From: Labilibaculum sp041595635
GTDB taxonomy: Bacteria; Bacteroidota; Bacteroidia; Bacteroidales; Marinifilaceae
NCBI RefSeq assembly: GCF_041595635.1
Contig: NZ_JBFHJW010000011.1
Location: 17,716 to 81,715 of the forward strand
Direction: 5' to 3'
DNA: 64,000 bases
Shown in pieces: positions 17,769 to 25,841 of the stretch (its first letter is position 1; the number at the start of each line of letters is the position of its first letter). The translations under genes and the position numbers were made by a program. The notes below the pieces were generated by a model. That model was given only the letters and a program-made list of their open reading frames with translations. It searched no databases and was not told where the DNA came from.

Positions 17769-18488
17769 CTAGCCAAAGATATTCAATAGGGAGCTCCACC
17801 AATTTCTTTCTTGTATTTCTTTTATTTTCTGAAGCAGATAGTCGGAACATACTGTTGGCATTGGTGCATTGCCAACTTTTATAAATAGTTGGAAAAGCTC
17901 TCTATCGGCACCCGTTGCATCGGATAAATCCATACGAGAAAAATACAAACGGAGCTGCTCTTCATCTTTCAAACTAGACTTTCCAGAATAATATTTAAAC
18001 AAGACTTCATTGGTTTTTAAATCGGCTACTACATTCGTAGGATTTATTCTGGCACGAATAGCCTTACGAACTACCGCAAGAATGGATTGAACATTATTGA
18101 TACCTTGTTCCACAACAATAGAAATATCATCCATACTAAGTCGCACCATGGCCCGTAAACACATTACCTCGGCTTGTAAAGGAGATAAATCTCGAGTTAA
18201 ACTGCAAAAGCGAGCCAAAACGGGATTGGCATCTGCCAGATTATTGGCATAATCAGAAAACTCTTTACTTTTGCGTTTAGCAACTCGTAATTTTGCTAAT
18301 TTTCGTGCTATCTTAAACACAAAAATCATATCGGTATGACTAAATATTTTGCGTTTTTCCCAACATTCCTCTATGGTTAAAGTAACAACATCAAGAGCTT
18401 CCTCCTGATCTTTGACCAAACAGTACACGTAGTGGTAAATCTTATCTGAATTAGAGAAAATAAAGGTATTAAAATGTGATTTATCCAT
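17769..18488 (-). CDS. sigma-70-like protein with an anti-sigma-like C-terminal segment
   Basis: The 239-residue product starts like a divergent ECF sigma factor. Residues 1-75 resemble region 2 (IYHYVYCLVKDQEEALDVV, then VFKIARKLAKLRVAKRKS). Residues about 90-140 resemble region 4 with a helix-turn-helix (LSPLQAEVMCLRAMVRLSMD, then DISIVV). After that, LFKYYSGKSSLKDEEQLRLY with FSRMDLS strongly recalls the N-terminal part of soluble anti-sigma-like proteins encoded beside Bacteroidota ECF factors. A fused sigma/anti-sigma architecture is inferred. The usual tryptophan-rich promoter-recognition features are weak, so it may be a regulator rather than an active sigma. It is transcribed alone, 118 bp downstream of an SDR gene. 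Confidence 0.55.
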   Translation of the reverse strand: MDKSHFNTFIFSNSDKIYHYVYCLVKDQEEALDVVTLTIEECWEKRKIFSHTDMIFVFKIARKLAKLRVAKRKSKEFSDYANNLADANPVLARFCSLTRDLSPLQAEVMCLRAMVRLSMDDISIVVEQGINNVQSILAVVRKAIRARINPTNVVADLKTNEVLFKYYSGKSSLKDEEQLRLYFSRMDLSDATGADRELFQLFIKVGNAPMPTVCSDYLLQKIKEIQERNWWSSLLNIFG

Positions 18489-18606
18489 TTTAAGTTAGAT
18501 AATAGTGTTTTTTTTTATCGCAGTTAAGCTAGGCTTTTAAGCACATAAAAAAAAGTTACAAGACAAAAACGAGCAGTGTAGAAATTTCCTTTATTACACC
18601 TAACTT

Positions 18607-19416
18607 CTATTTTAACGGAGAATCAGGCTCTTTGGCCATATGATTATAAGTTAATTTTTCTAGTAAAGAAGGGAACCATTTTTTAAGCCAAACTGTAAAT
18701 TTCCCTTCTAAAAAGGTCAAAATTAATTCTCGCTTTCGCTTTACCACTGCGTTTGCAATTAGTCGAGCACATTCCTCTGCACTCATCATCTTGCTCTCAT
18801 CGCGTGGTGTTTCTCCCTGCGATGAGCCATCAGCTGTTAAAGCAACACTACGAACATTCGAGGCTGTAAATCCAGGAGCGGCCACTAAAACGTGAACACC
18901 TGTTTTCAGATTCTCTACGCGTAGGGTTTCTAAAAATCCACGAATTGCATATTTGGAAGCAGCATATCCTGTGCGAGCAGGCAAACCAACATAACCAGCA
19001 ATGGATATAACGCCTACAACCGATCCTTTGGCTTGGGTAATGTATGGCATTGCAAATTTTGTACAATACACTGTACCCCAAAAATTTACATCCATCAATT
19101 TTTTAAGAACAGATAAATCCAAATCAACAAAAAGAGCTCTCATGGAAATTCCCGCATTGTTTATTAATACATCAAGGCTACCAAATTTCTCAACGGTCTT
19201 TGCAATTAAATTTTCACAATCCTCTTGTATACTAACATCTGTGCGTACTGCTAAAACCTCATTCCCCATCGATTGAATTTTCGCTTCTATCTCTTTAAGC
19301 TTATCAAGATTTCTGGCAGCCAAAACAATTTTTGAGCCACGAGATGCAAATTCAAAAGCCAATGCTCTTCCAATTCCAGAAGAAGCACCAGTAATCACAA
19401 CAATTTTTTGATTCAT
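18607..19416 (-). CDS. short-chain dehydrogenase/reductase (DltE/YqjQ-like)
   Basis: The 269-residue product has the classical SDR features: TGASSGIG (residues 9-16), NNAGIS (about 88-93), a catalytic Ser in VISIAGYVG, and YAASKYA with Tyr and Lys. The C-terminal stretch KRKRELILTFLEGKFTVWLK is typical of the membrane-associated SDR group near dehydrogenase/reductase family member 7B, whose substrates may be lipids or retinoids; this is inference. Cofactor preference is not clear. No operon partner is obvious. Confidence 0.85.
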   Translation of the reverse strand: MNQKIVVITGASSGIGRALAFEFASRGSKIVLAARNLDKLKEIEAKIQSMGNEVLAVRTDVSIQEDCENLIAKTVEKFGSLDVLINNAGISMRALFVDLDLSVLKKLMDVNFWGTVYCTKFAMPYITQAKGSVVGVISIAGYVGLPARTGYAASKYAIRGFLETLRVENLKTGVHVLVAAPGFTASNVRSVALTADGSSQGETPRDESKMMSAEECARLIANAVVKRKRELILTFLEGKFTVWLKKWFPSLLEKLTYNHMAKEPDSPLK

Positions 19417-19815
19417 TAGAGAGAAATATTAACGGTTTAATAAAGCGACGAGCAGAAGAAGCTGTCCTATTTTTTTCGATTACAAATTTAGAATTATTTT
19501 AGTGCATTAAAATGTTTAAGTAGTAAAATCTATTCCATCCTTGAAAAATGTAAAAACAAACCAAAACAATATAAAAGCTAAAGTTCGTAATTAAAGTGCC
19601 AAAAAAGTCCATTATCATAAGGAAATTGAGGTGAAAATAAATAAATGAATATTTTTTTCACTTTTATTTCATTTCACTATCAAATTACGAGCCAATACAA
19701 TAAAGCCAAATGGCATGATCACACTCTAAAAATCTCGAAGTTTACAGGATTTACAGTTTGCGATTTAAATTTAATCACTCTATATTTGCATCGCTTTTAA
19801 AAACAAAGAGTAGCC
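19417..19815. other. AT-rich intergenic region upstream of the tRNA-Lys array
   Basis: This 399-bp region has no coding frame. Its only clear content is the tRNA promoter at 19757-19788 at its right end. Confidence 0.55.
19757..19788 (+). promoter_or_regulatory. Bacteroidota promoter of the tRNA-Lys array
   Basis: TTTG at 19757-19760, a 20-bp spacer, and TATATTTG at 19781-19788 match the -33/-7 consensus exactly. The first tRNA begins 27 bp downstream. This is the best promoter in the window. Confidence 0.75.
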
Positions 19816-19891
19816 GATTCCTTAGCTCAGCTGGTAGAGCACAACACTTTTAATGTTGGGGTCCTGGGTTCGAACCCCAGAGGGATCACCA
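19816..19891 (+). tRNA. tRNA-Lys (anticodon UUU), copy 1, CCA encoded
   Basis: The cloverleaf folds with a 7-bp acceptor stem (GATTCCT with AGGGATC, one G-U pair), a D arm GCTC/GAGC, an anticodon stem CAACA/TGTTG around loop CTTTTAA (anticodon TTT), and a T arm CTGGG/CCCAG around TTCGAAC. The discriminator A (19888) is followed by an encoded CCA (19889-19891). Confidence 0.97.
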
Positions 19892-19922
19892 TAAGACAAA
19901 CAAAGTCTTTCAAAAATAAGTT

Positions 19923-19995
19923 GATTCCTTAGCTCAGCTGGTAGAGCACAACACTTTTAATGTTGGGGTCCTGGGTTCGAACCCCAGAGGGATCA
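19923..19995 (+). tRNA. tRNA-Lys (anticodon UUU), copy 2, no encoded CCA
   Basis: The 73-nt body is identical to copy 1. The bases after the discriminator are CTA instead of CCA, so maturation needs the CCA-adding enzyme. Confidence 0.96.
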
Positions 19996-20029
19996 CTATA
20001 AGACAAACAAAGTCTTTCAAAAATAAGTT

Positions 20030-20102
20030 GATTCCTTAGCTCAGCTGGTAGAGCACAACACTTTTAATGTTGGGGTCCTGGGTTCGAACCCCAGAGGGAT
20101 CA
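20030..20102 (+). tRNA. tRNA-Lys (anticodon UUU), copy 3, no encoded CCA
   Basis: The 73-nt body is identical to copies 1 and 2, followed by CAA and then directly by a strong terminator. Confidence 0.96.
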
Positions 20103-20103
20103 C

Positions 20104-20136
20104 AAAAAACCACCAAATTACTTTGGTGGTTTTTTT
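20104..20136 (+). terminator. intrinsic terminator of the tRNA-Lys array
   Basis: A 14-bp perfect stem (20104-20117 with 20122-20135) closes a TTAC loop and its 3' arm runs into a T tract. It begins 2 bp after the last tRNA. A similar CCACC/GGTGG hairpin follows the fourth tRNA-Lys at 27637. Confidence 0.9.
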
Positions 20137-20414
20137 GTATCTGAAAAAGAAACAATTTTTTGCTCCTCTACACCATACGTATCAAGGATCAAGTCGAAAA
20201 GTTATGGGATTTAGTCAACAATAGTCTGATCAGCAAACTCAAAAAATTCACCTATAAGCGTATATTTTCAAAAATCGAGAATCCCTAAATTAACTTATTA
20301 ATATAAGTAGTTTTCTTCTTAAACCTCTATACCATTCTCTATAAAATTGAAGTGAAACAAGCAGCCTAAGTGTTCTGCAAAACCATGTGCCACTGAAGCA
20401 CCCCAACCTTCTAG
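20137..20414. other. non-coding spacer between convergent tRNA units
   Basis: About 280 bp between the tRNA-Lys terminator and the convergent tRNA-Thr gene. I see no coding frame, hairpin terminator or repeat in it. Confidence 0.5.
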
Positions 20415-20486
20415 AGCCTCTCATGGGAATTGAACCCACGACCTGCTCATTACGAGTGAGCTGCTCTACCTCTGAGCTAAAGAGGC
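20415..20486 (-). tRNA. tRNA-Thr (anticodon CGU)
   Basis: The minus strand folds as a cloverleaf: acceptor GCCTCTT/GAGAGGC (one wobble), D arm GCTC/GAGC, anticodon stem GCTCA/TGAGC around CTCGTAA (anticodon CGT, Thr ACG codon), T arm GTGGG/CCCAT around TTCAATT. The discriminator is U and no CCA is encoded (CTA follows). Confidence 0.95.
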
Positions 20487-20960
20487 TTATTTAATTCTAT
20501 GCAAAAATATAATATTATTCATAATAATGATTTTTTATTCCTAACATATTTCATTTTAAGAGTAAAAACTTCCAACTAATTTTCTCGAGCAAAGTTTATA
20601 AGCAGCTAAGCCCATACATAGTAATGGATTAGTCTAGACATAACCATCCACAATAAAGATCATAATTTAGACTCTAAAACTAGCACTAATTAAAAATTTT
20701 AGCATTGGCAGCAAGAGTTTGGAAAATGATAAAACAGAATCAAAATAGAACTAAATAAAAATGATATCGGTTTTTATTGCTTGATCGCAGAAACTGAAAA
20801 AAATAATCCAAGAAATAAATTTTGAAAATTCAGGATAACAAGCAGCTATTAAAATCCGAAGTTTTAATCCACACAAAAGCCTTCTTTTCATCGTTTTATA
20901 AACAAATGTTTGTAAATTGACTAAAGCTTTTGGTACAAAGTAACATAACCCAAAAATGAC
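20487..20960. other. divergent intergenic region (tRNA-Thr / CDF transporter)
   Basis: This 474-bp AT-rich stretch has no plausible gene on either strand. It holds the tRNA-Thr -7 element at 20502-20509. Short open frames here have no family-like sequence. Confidence 0.5.
20502..20509 (-). promoter_or_regulatory. -7 element of tRNA-Thr
   Basis: The minus strand reads TATTTTTG, an exact TAnnTTTG match, 15 bp before the tRNA-Thr 5' end. No clear TTTG -33 box is visible. Confidence 0.5.
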
Positions 20961-21962
20961 ATGATGAAACCTTATAACCGCGCTATAAAATTTACGGTTC
21001 AAAAACGGATTGTAATCATTTCTATCATTTTATTTGTTGGAAAAATAGGCGCTTATTTACTTACTAGTTCCGTTGGAATATTGACCGATGCCTTAGAAAG
21101 TACAGTTAATGTACTTACTGGTTTCATTAGTCTTTATAGTATTGGAGTTGCGTTAAAACCAAAAGATATTAGTCACCCCTTTGGACATGGGAAAATAGAA
21201 TCAATATCTGCTTCGGTGGAAGGATTTCTTATAATATTGGCAGGATTAATAATTATTTTCGAAGCAGTTAAACGATTATTTCATCCAGTTGAGATTCAAC
21301 AATTAGATATTGGAATAATTATTATCGCAGCAGCTGGTATCGTAAATTACATACTCGGATATTATGGTATTAAAACAGGCAGAAAATACAATTCAATAGC
21401 TTTAGTTGCAGGAGGAAAACACTTACAATCTGACACTTATTCAACGATTGGATTAGTAGTTGGTTTACTATTACTGCTTATAACAAAAATTGCATGGCTC
21501 GACAGTGCAATTGCTTTGCTCTTTGGTTCCATAATAATATTCACTGGCTACAAAATATTGAAGGAAACAACTTCAAATTTAATGGACCAGGCAGATAGTA
21601 AAATGTTAAAGGAGATAATTGAACTTTTGTCAAAAAACAAATCAGATTGCTGGATTAATCTGCACAACTTAAAATTGCTGAAATATGGTGATTCTCTGCA
21701 CATTGATTGCGACATAACTCTTCCCTGGTATATGAATATTTTGGATGCGCACAAAGAAAGCGAATCAATAATGTCTATTATATCTAAAAATTATAAAAAT
21801 AGAATTGATTTTACAATTCATACAGACGCATGTAATTCTGATTTATGTGAACATTGCAGGGTATTTGATTGTAAGTATCGTAAGCATGATTTTATAACCG
21901 ATTTAGAATGGACACTTGAAGAAAATATAAAAAACACTGACCACAATCTATATACAAAATAG
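20961..21962 (+). CDS. cation diffusion facilitator (CDF) metal transporter with Cys-rich tail
   Basis: The 333-residue product has about six membrane segments. A metal-site helix TDALESTVNVLTGF is followed by the conserved loop HPFGHGKIESISASVEGF. The fifth-helix HxxxD site is present (KHLQSDTYS). The C-terminal cytosolic domain ends in a cluster ACNSDLCEHCRVFDC (C-x4-C-x2-C-x4-C) that may bind metal. CDF proteins export Zn, Fe, Mn or similar divalent ions by proton antiport. Asn replaces the second Asp of the YiiP helix-2 site, so specificity may not be strictly Zn. The gene stands alone. Confidence 0.88.
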   Translation: MMKPYNRAIKFTVQKRIVIISIILFVGKIGAYLLTSSVGILTDALESTVNVLTGFISLYSIGVALKPKDISHPFGHGKIESISASVEGFLIILAGLIIIFEAVKRLFHPVEIQQLDIGIIIIAAAGIVNYILGYYGIKTGRKYNSIALVAGGKHLQSDTYSTIGLVVGLLLLLITKIAWLDSAIALLFGSIIIFTGYKILKETTSNLMDQADSKMLKEIIELLSKNKSDCWINLHNLKLLKYGDSLHIDCDITLPWYMNILDAHKESESIMSIISKNYKNRIDFTIHTDACNSDLCEHCRVFDCKYRKHDFITDLEWTLEENIKNTDHNLYTK

Positions 21963-22345
21963 GTAAAAATGGCACTAAACTTAAGAATTGTATACCGATC
22001 AAACTGTCTGGTTGATTGAAAAACATTCCACACTCTTTCCCACTATTCATACAATTTACTATAGGCATCTATCTTTAATTTTGCAAAGCTATGTCCCTTA
22101 ACGAATATTTTATATGGTAAAGAGAAATGGATTCTAATTTTTAAATGACAATTCAAAGCAAAAAAAACAAATTTCTATCCCCTAAAAAGAATCGAAATTA
22201 AATTCCTCAGAATATCAAGATCTGGTAATAGGTCTTAAACAACTAAATTAAATCACTACATTTGCTATCTATATTGGATCTCAGGGGCTCATCTTCCCCA
22301 TACTGGAACCTGTTGTTTTCTTGTTTACTATTTAATTGTATTAAT
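21963..22345. other. intergenic region and 5' leader of the hexosaminidase gene
   Basis: This 383-bp region has no convincing gene. A TACATTTG -7 element lies at 22257-22264, implying a transcript start near 22271 and a leader of about 75 nt. Confidence 0.5.
22257..22264 (+). promoter_or_regulatory. -7 element TACATTTG upstream of the hexosaminidase gene
   Basis: This is an exact TAnnTTTG match. It overlaps the 5' end of an open extension of the reading frame (TTG at 22262). That makes the extension unlikely and supports the ATG at 22346. A -33 box is not clear. Confidence 0.45.
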
Positions 22346-24679
22346 ATGCATTTCAAATTCTTGATCAAAAACTACTTCGTAATATTTTTAATTGGAATAA
22401 TTATTTTATCTGGTTGCCAAACATCCACAAAAGATTTAAAAGTGAGCATTATTCCGAAACCCGTTGATTTACAACGTACAGAGACTTCTTTTCTGATCAA
22501 TGAAAAAACCACTTTATCGGTTGGAAATGAATTAAAAACGCATACCAACTTTTTGCTCCAAGAAATTGAAAAATGCACTAGTTTACAATTGACAGTTACT
22601 GATGCACCTACCGAAAATTTTATTGTTTTTTTAATTGACAATAATTTAAAAGCAGATAACTATCACCTAAATATCACAAATACCCACATAAAAATTGAAG
22701 CAGGTAATTATGGAGGCGCAGTTTATGCCCTACAAAGTCTTAAGCAACTAATCAAGATTAATAATTTAGAACAAACTAAGTCATTTATTGTTCCCGGACT
22801 AAGTATTAAGGATGGTCCTGAATTTGGATGGCGAGGATACATGTTAGACGTTTCACGTCATTTTCATTCGGTGAAAGAAATTAAGGAGGTCTTAGATTTT
22901 ATGTCTGAACTGAAGCTAAACCGTTTTCACTGGCACCTTTCTGACGATCAGGGTTTTCGATTGGAAATGAAAAAATTTCCCAAGCTCAACCAAATAGGAT
23001 CGTGGAGAGTTGATCGCAACACAACAGACGAAAACATAAATGCTGTTTGGGGACGTCTACCTCAGCAAGAAGGCGAAGTAGCAAGCTATGGTGGCTTTTA
23101 TACCCGCGAACAAGTAAAAGAGTTAATTGCTTACGGACAGGAGCGCAATATTGAAATTCTTCCAGAAATTGATGTTCCAGGTCATTCGCAAGCTATTATT
23201 GCTTCCTACCCAGAATTGGCTTGCGAAAAAAAGAAATACTATGTAGCCACGGGTGCCGTAAGAGAAAATAATACTTTATGTCCGAGCAATGCATATACCT
23301 ACGAATTTATGCAAGCAGTAATTAGTGAAGTAGCAGAATTATTTCCAATCGGCTACATCCACATTGGCGGAGATGAGTGCAATAAATCTAACTGGAAAAA
23401 GCATGCGCAATGTCAGAATTTCATCAAAAAACACAATCTAAAAGATGAACATGGTTTGCAGAGCTATTTTATTCACGAATTAGAGAAAATAGTGAATGCC
23501 AATGGCAAAGAACTCATTGGCTGGGATGAAATATTAGATGGTGGCCTGGCTCCTAACGCCACAGTAATGTCGTGGCGCGGTGAAAAAGGAGGCATCGAAT
23601 CGGCAAAAATGGGACACGATGTAATTATGTCGCCCAGCTCCTATCAATATCTCGACTTTAAACAGGGACAATCTGACTTTGAGCCCAACCTTGGATATGC
23701 TCAAACCCTATTGAGCAAGTGTTATAGTTATAAGGTTATTCCCGATACATTAACACAACAGGAAGCCAAATACATTCTTGGCACGCAGGCCAACCTGTGG
23801 TCTGAGAGTATTTCCGATTGGGGAAAGTTAACCTATATGACTTTTCCAAGATTATTTGCGGTGGCCGAAAATGCCTGGACATCTCAAAAGAATAAGAACT
23901 GGGACAATTTTACAGAACGCTTAAAACCTCAATTTAAAGTAATGGAGAAGCAAGGGCTTCGTTTTGCGAAGAGTGTTTTTAACCCATGGCTACATCATCA
24001 GGGAAATGGCAAAAGCATAAAAATCTGGTTTACCTCCGAAATAAGCAATCCAGAAATCCGATATACTTTGGATGGTTCCGAGCCTTCGGCAAAAAGTAAT
24101 TTATTTTCAGATACCCTTACTATTGAAAAAACAGCCATCGTAAAAGCTGCTTTATTCGAGAATGATAGTCGATTAGGTGATGTGATAGAAAAAGAATTTT
24201 TTGTACATAAAGCCGCAGGTGTTCCCGTAAAAATAGTTTCTGAAACGGATGAAACCAAAAGTAAAATAAACCTCAATGCCCTAACCGATCTTTGTTATGG
24301 TCAGCTTTTGGAAAGAGGTGATACCTGCTGGCAACGATTTGATAATACTGTGGAATTTGAATTGTCATTTGATAAACCCACCGATATCGAGTCTGTTACC
24401 ATCCGAAGCTTAAGACATACTTTGCAAACTTTGTATGCCGCTTACCGTATTGAGGTATCTGTAAAAGATACAGATGGGTTTAAACAAGTGGGTGATTCTG
24501 GCTATTTAAATGAAAATATCATTCAGGGCCGAAACCTGTTTAGCAATACGGTAAACTGTCCGACAAAAGGAGTTACTATCCTTAGAGTGAAGGTAATAAA
24601 AGTCAAAGAAATTCCTGAAAATCACGTAAATGAAGGAAAGCAGGCTTTCATGAAATTAGATGAAATAATTGTATTATAA
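22346..24679 (+). CDS. beta-N-acetylhexosaminidase (GH20) lipoprotein
   Basis: I choose the ATG at 22346 (777 residues) because it begins a lipoprotein signal peptide, MHFKFLIKNY then LSGC, with lipidated Cys24. A GH20b-like domain follows, then the catalytic GH20 barrel from about residue 150 (FGWRGYMLDVSRHFHSVKEI, HWHLSDDQGFR). The catalytic Asp-Glu pair is D343-E344 in HIGGDE, and LWSE is present. The C-terminus has a chitobiase-like domain (PEIRYTLDGSEPS) and a further beta-rich module. It should remove terminal GlcNAc or GalNAc from glycans or chitin oligomers at the outer or inner membrane surface. No PUL partners are adjacent. Confidence 0.93.
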   Translation: MHFKFLIKNYFVIFLIGIIILSGCQTSTKDLKVSIIPKPVDLQRTETSFLINEKTTLSVGNELKTHTNFLLQEIEKCTSLQLTVTDAPTENFIVFLIDNNLKADNYHLNITNTHIKIEAGNYGGAVYALQSLKQLIKINNLEQTKSFIVPGLSIKDGPEFGWRGYMLDVSRHFHSVKEIKEVLDFMSELKLNRFHWHLSDDQGFRLEMKKFPKLNQIGSWRVDRNTTDENINAVWGRLPQQEGEVASYGGFYTREQVKELIAYGQERNIEILPEIDVPGHSQAIIASYPELACEKKKYYVATGAVRENNTLCPSNAYTYEFMQAVISEVAELFPIGYIHIGGDECNKSNWKKHAQCQNFIKKHNLKDEHGLQSYFIHELEKIVNANGKELIGWDEILDGGLAPNATVMSWRGEKGGIESAKMGHDVIMSPSSYQYLDFKQGQSDFEPNLGYAQTLLSKCYSYKVIPDTLTQQEAKYILGTQANLWSESISDWGKLTYMTFPRLFAVAENAWTSQKNKNWDNFTERLKPQFKVMEKQGLRFAKSVFNPWLHHQGNGKSIKIWFTSEISNPEIRYTLDGSEPSAKSNLFSDTLTIEKTAIVKAALFENDSRLGDVIEKEFFVHKAAGVPVKIVSETDETKSKINLNALTDLCYGQLLERGDTCWQRFDNTVEFELSFDKPTDIESVTIRSLRHTLQTLYAAYRIEVSVKDTDGFKQVGDSGYLNENIIQGRNLFSNTVNCPTKGVTILRVKVIKVKEIPENHVNEGKQAFMKLDEIIVL

Positions 24680-24735
24680 ATTAGGTCAAATCCCAACAAC
24701 AAACTTTTTAATAATGCATATGACCGTGGAATTAA

Positions 24736-25473
24736 ACGACTGTTGTAGAATCGATAAAGGGCATATTGGATCATGAATTTATTGATTGTGGTTACAGAAT
24801 AATGACAAAGTATCTTCAGCGTAAAGGTTTTCATATCAACCACAAGAAAGTATACCGAATAATGAGTAATACGGGTCTTTTAAAGCCTAATTCTAGGATT
24901 AAACGAAGTGGTGGTAGTCGTAAATTTGTAAGATTTAGGAAAGTTTATACAAGCCATCCTATGGAGTGTCTTGAAATGGATATTAAGATGATTTGGATTC
25001 CCAATATGGGAAAGAACGCTTATCTTCTATCGGTAATTGATGTTCATACAAGAAAAATACTAGGTTATACTTTTGCATTCAATGTAAAGCAAAACGAGGT
25101 GATTGAATTACTATCAACAATTGTCGATCAATATCCAACTCCTGAATCTCTTATAATTAGATCTGATAATGGAAGTCAGTTTATTGCTCGTAATGTGAGA
25201 AATTACATTCATTTGGTTGGTTTTGAACAAGAATTTACTCACGTGGCAACACCTGAAGAAAATGCGCATATTGAGGCATATCATGGTACTTTAAAGAGGG
25301 ATATATTCGATAGAGTTGATTATCGTACATTTGGAGAAATAGAGCAGATCATTAAACGATATGTACCATTTTATAACAATGAAAGACTACATCGTTTACT
25401 AGGAAGAATTACTCCAGATGAAAAATGGCAACAAGACCAGCATTTAATTAAAAAACAAAAAAAGACTGCTTAA
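24736..25473 (+). pseudogene. IS3-family transposase OrfB, 5'-truncated remnant
   Basis: The open frame follows a TAA at 24733 and encodes the C-terminal part of an IS3-type OrfB. It reads IDCGYRIMTKYLQRKGFHIN, then the integrase core with the DDE residues in LEMDIKMI, RSDNGSQF and EENAHIEAYHG, and ends near RITPDEKWQQ. The normal N-terminal helix-turn-helix of about 50-60 residues is missing, as is OrfA. There is no clear ATG before the core: the first usable start is TTG at 24766. No paired terminal inverted repeats or target duplication were found by eye. This is a decayed insertion between the hexosaminidase and a convergent gene. Confidence 0.82.
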
Positions 25474-25841
25474 TATTAATGAATTTAAACAGTCAAAATT
25501 AATCGCTGAAATAGAAAATTAAAAAATAGAATAAAACTCTAGGATATCAGGGGTCAAAACATCACCCATACAATAGAAAAACTAACAATTGACTGAAAAA
25601 AAAATGAAATAAAGCACCTTGCGATAGAAGATACCACGGTACGCTAAATGCTGAAAATCAAAAGGTAGCCATCTATTTGGATTTTTTAGATAAACATAAA
25701 TTCAGGTCCCTAGTGTTACGATCTTAGTCAAGATGCAGGAATTCGTTTTACTTTTTACAAATGTTGAATTAGATAAATTTGTAATAGCGCAAAATCATTC
25801 TTTAAGCTGATATTCCAATCAAGTACTCAGCGCGATTTTAT
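25474..25841. other. region downstream of the IS remnant
   Basis: This 368-bp stretch has no coding frame. CAGGGGTCAAAAC near 25548 could be an old right end of the element, but no matching left end was identified. Confidence 0.35.

Larger units (their letters stand above)
19816..20102 (+). repeat. 107-bp tandem repeat carrying three tRNA-Lys genes
   Basis: The tRNA genes start at 19816, 19923 and 20030, exactly 107 bp apart. The tRNA bodies are identical. The two 34-bp spacers differ by one base (second position, C versus T). This is a recent tandem duplication; the single spacer change removes the encoded CCA of copy 2. Confidence 0.93.

Noticed and set aside
19816..20102. Regular 107-bp period resembling a CRISPR array
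   Set aside because: The repeat contains complete tRNA cloverleaves and the spacers are near-identical, not unique.
22262..22345. Extended N-terminus of the hexosaminidase from TTG 22262
   Set aside because: It would precede the lipoprotein signal peptide, and it overlaps a -7 promoter element.
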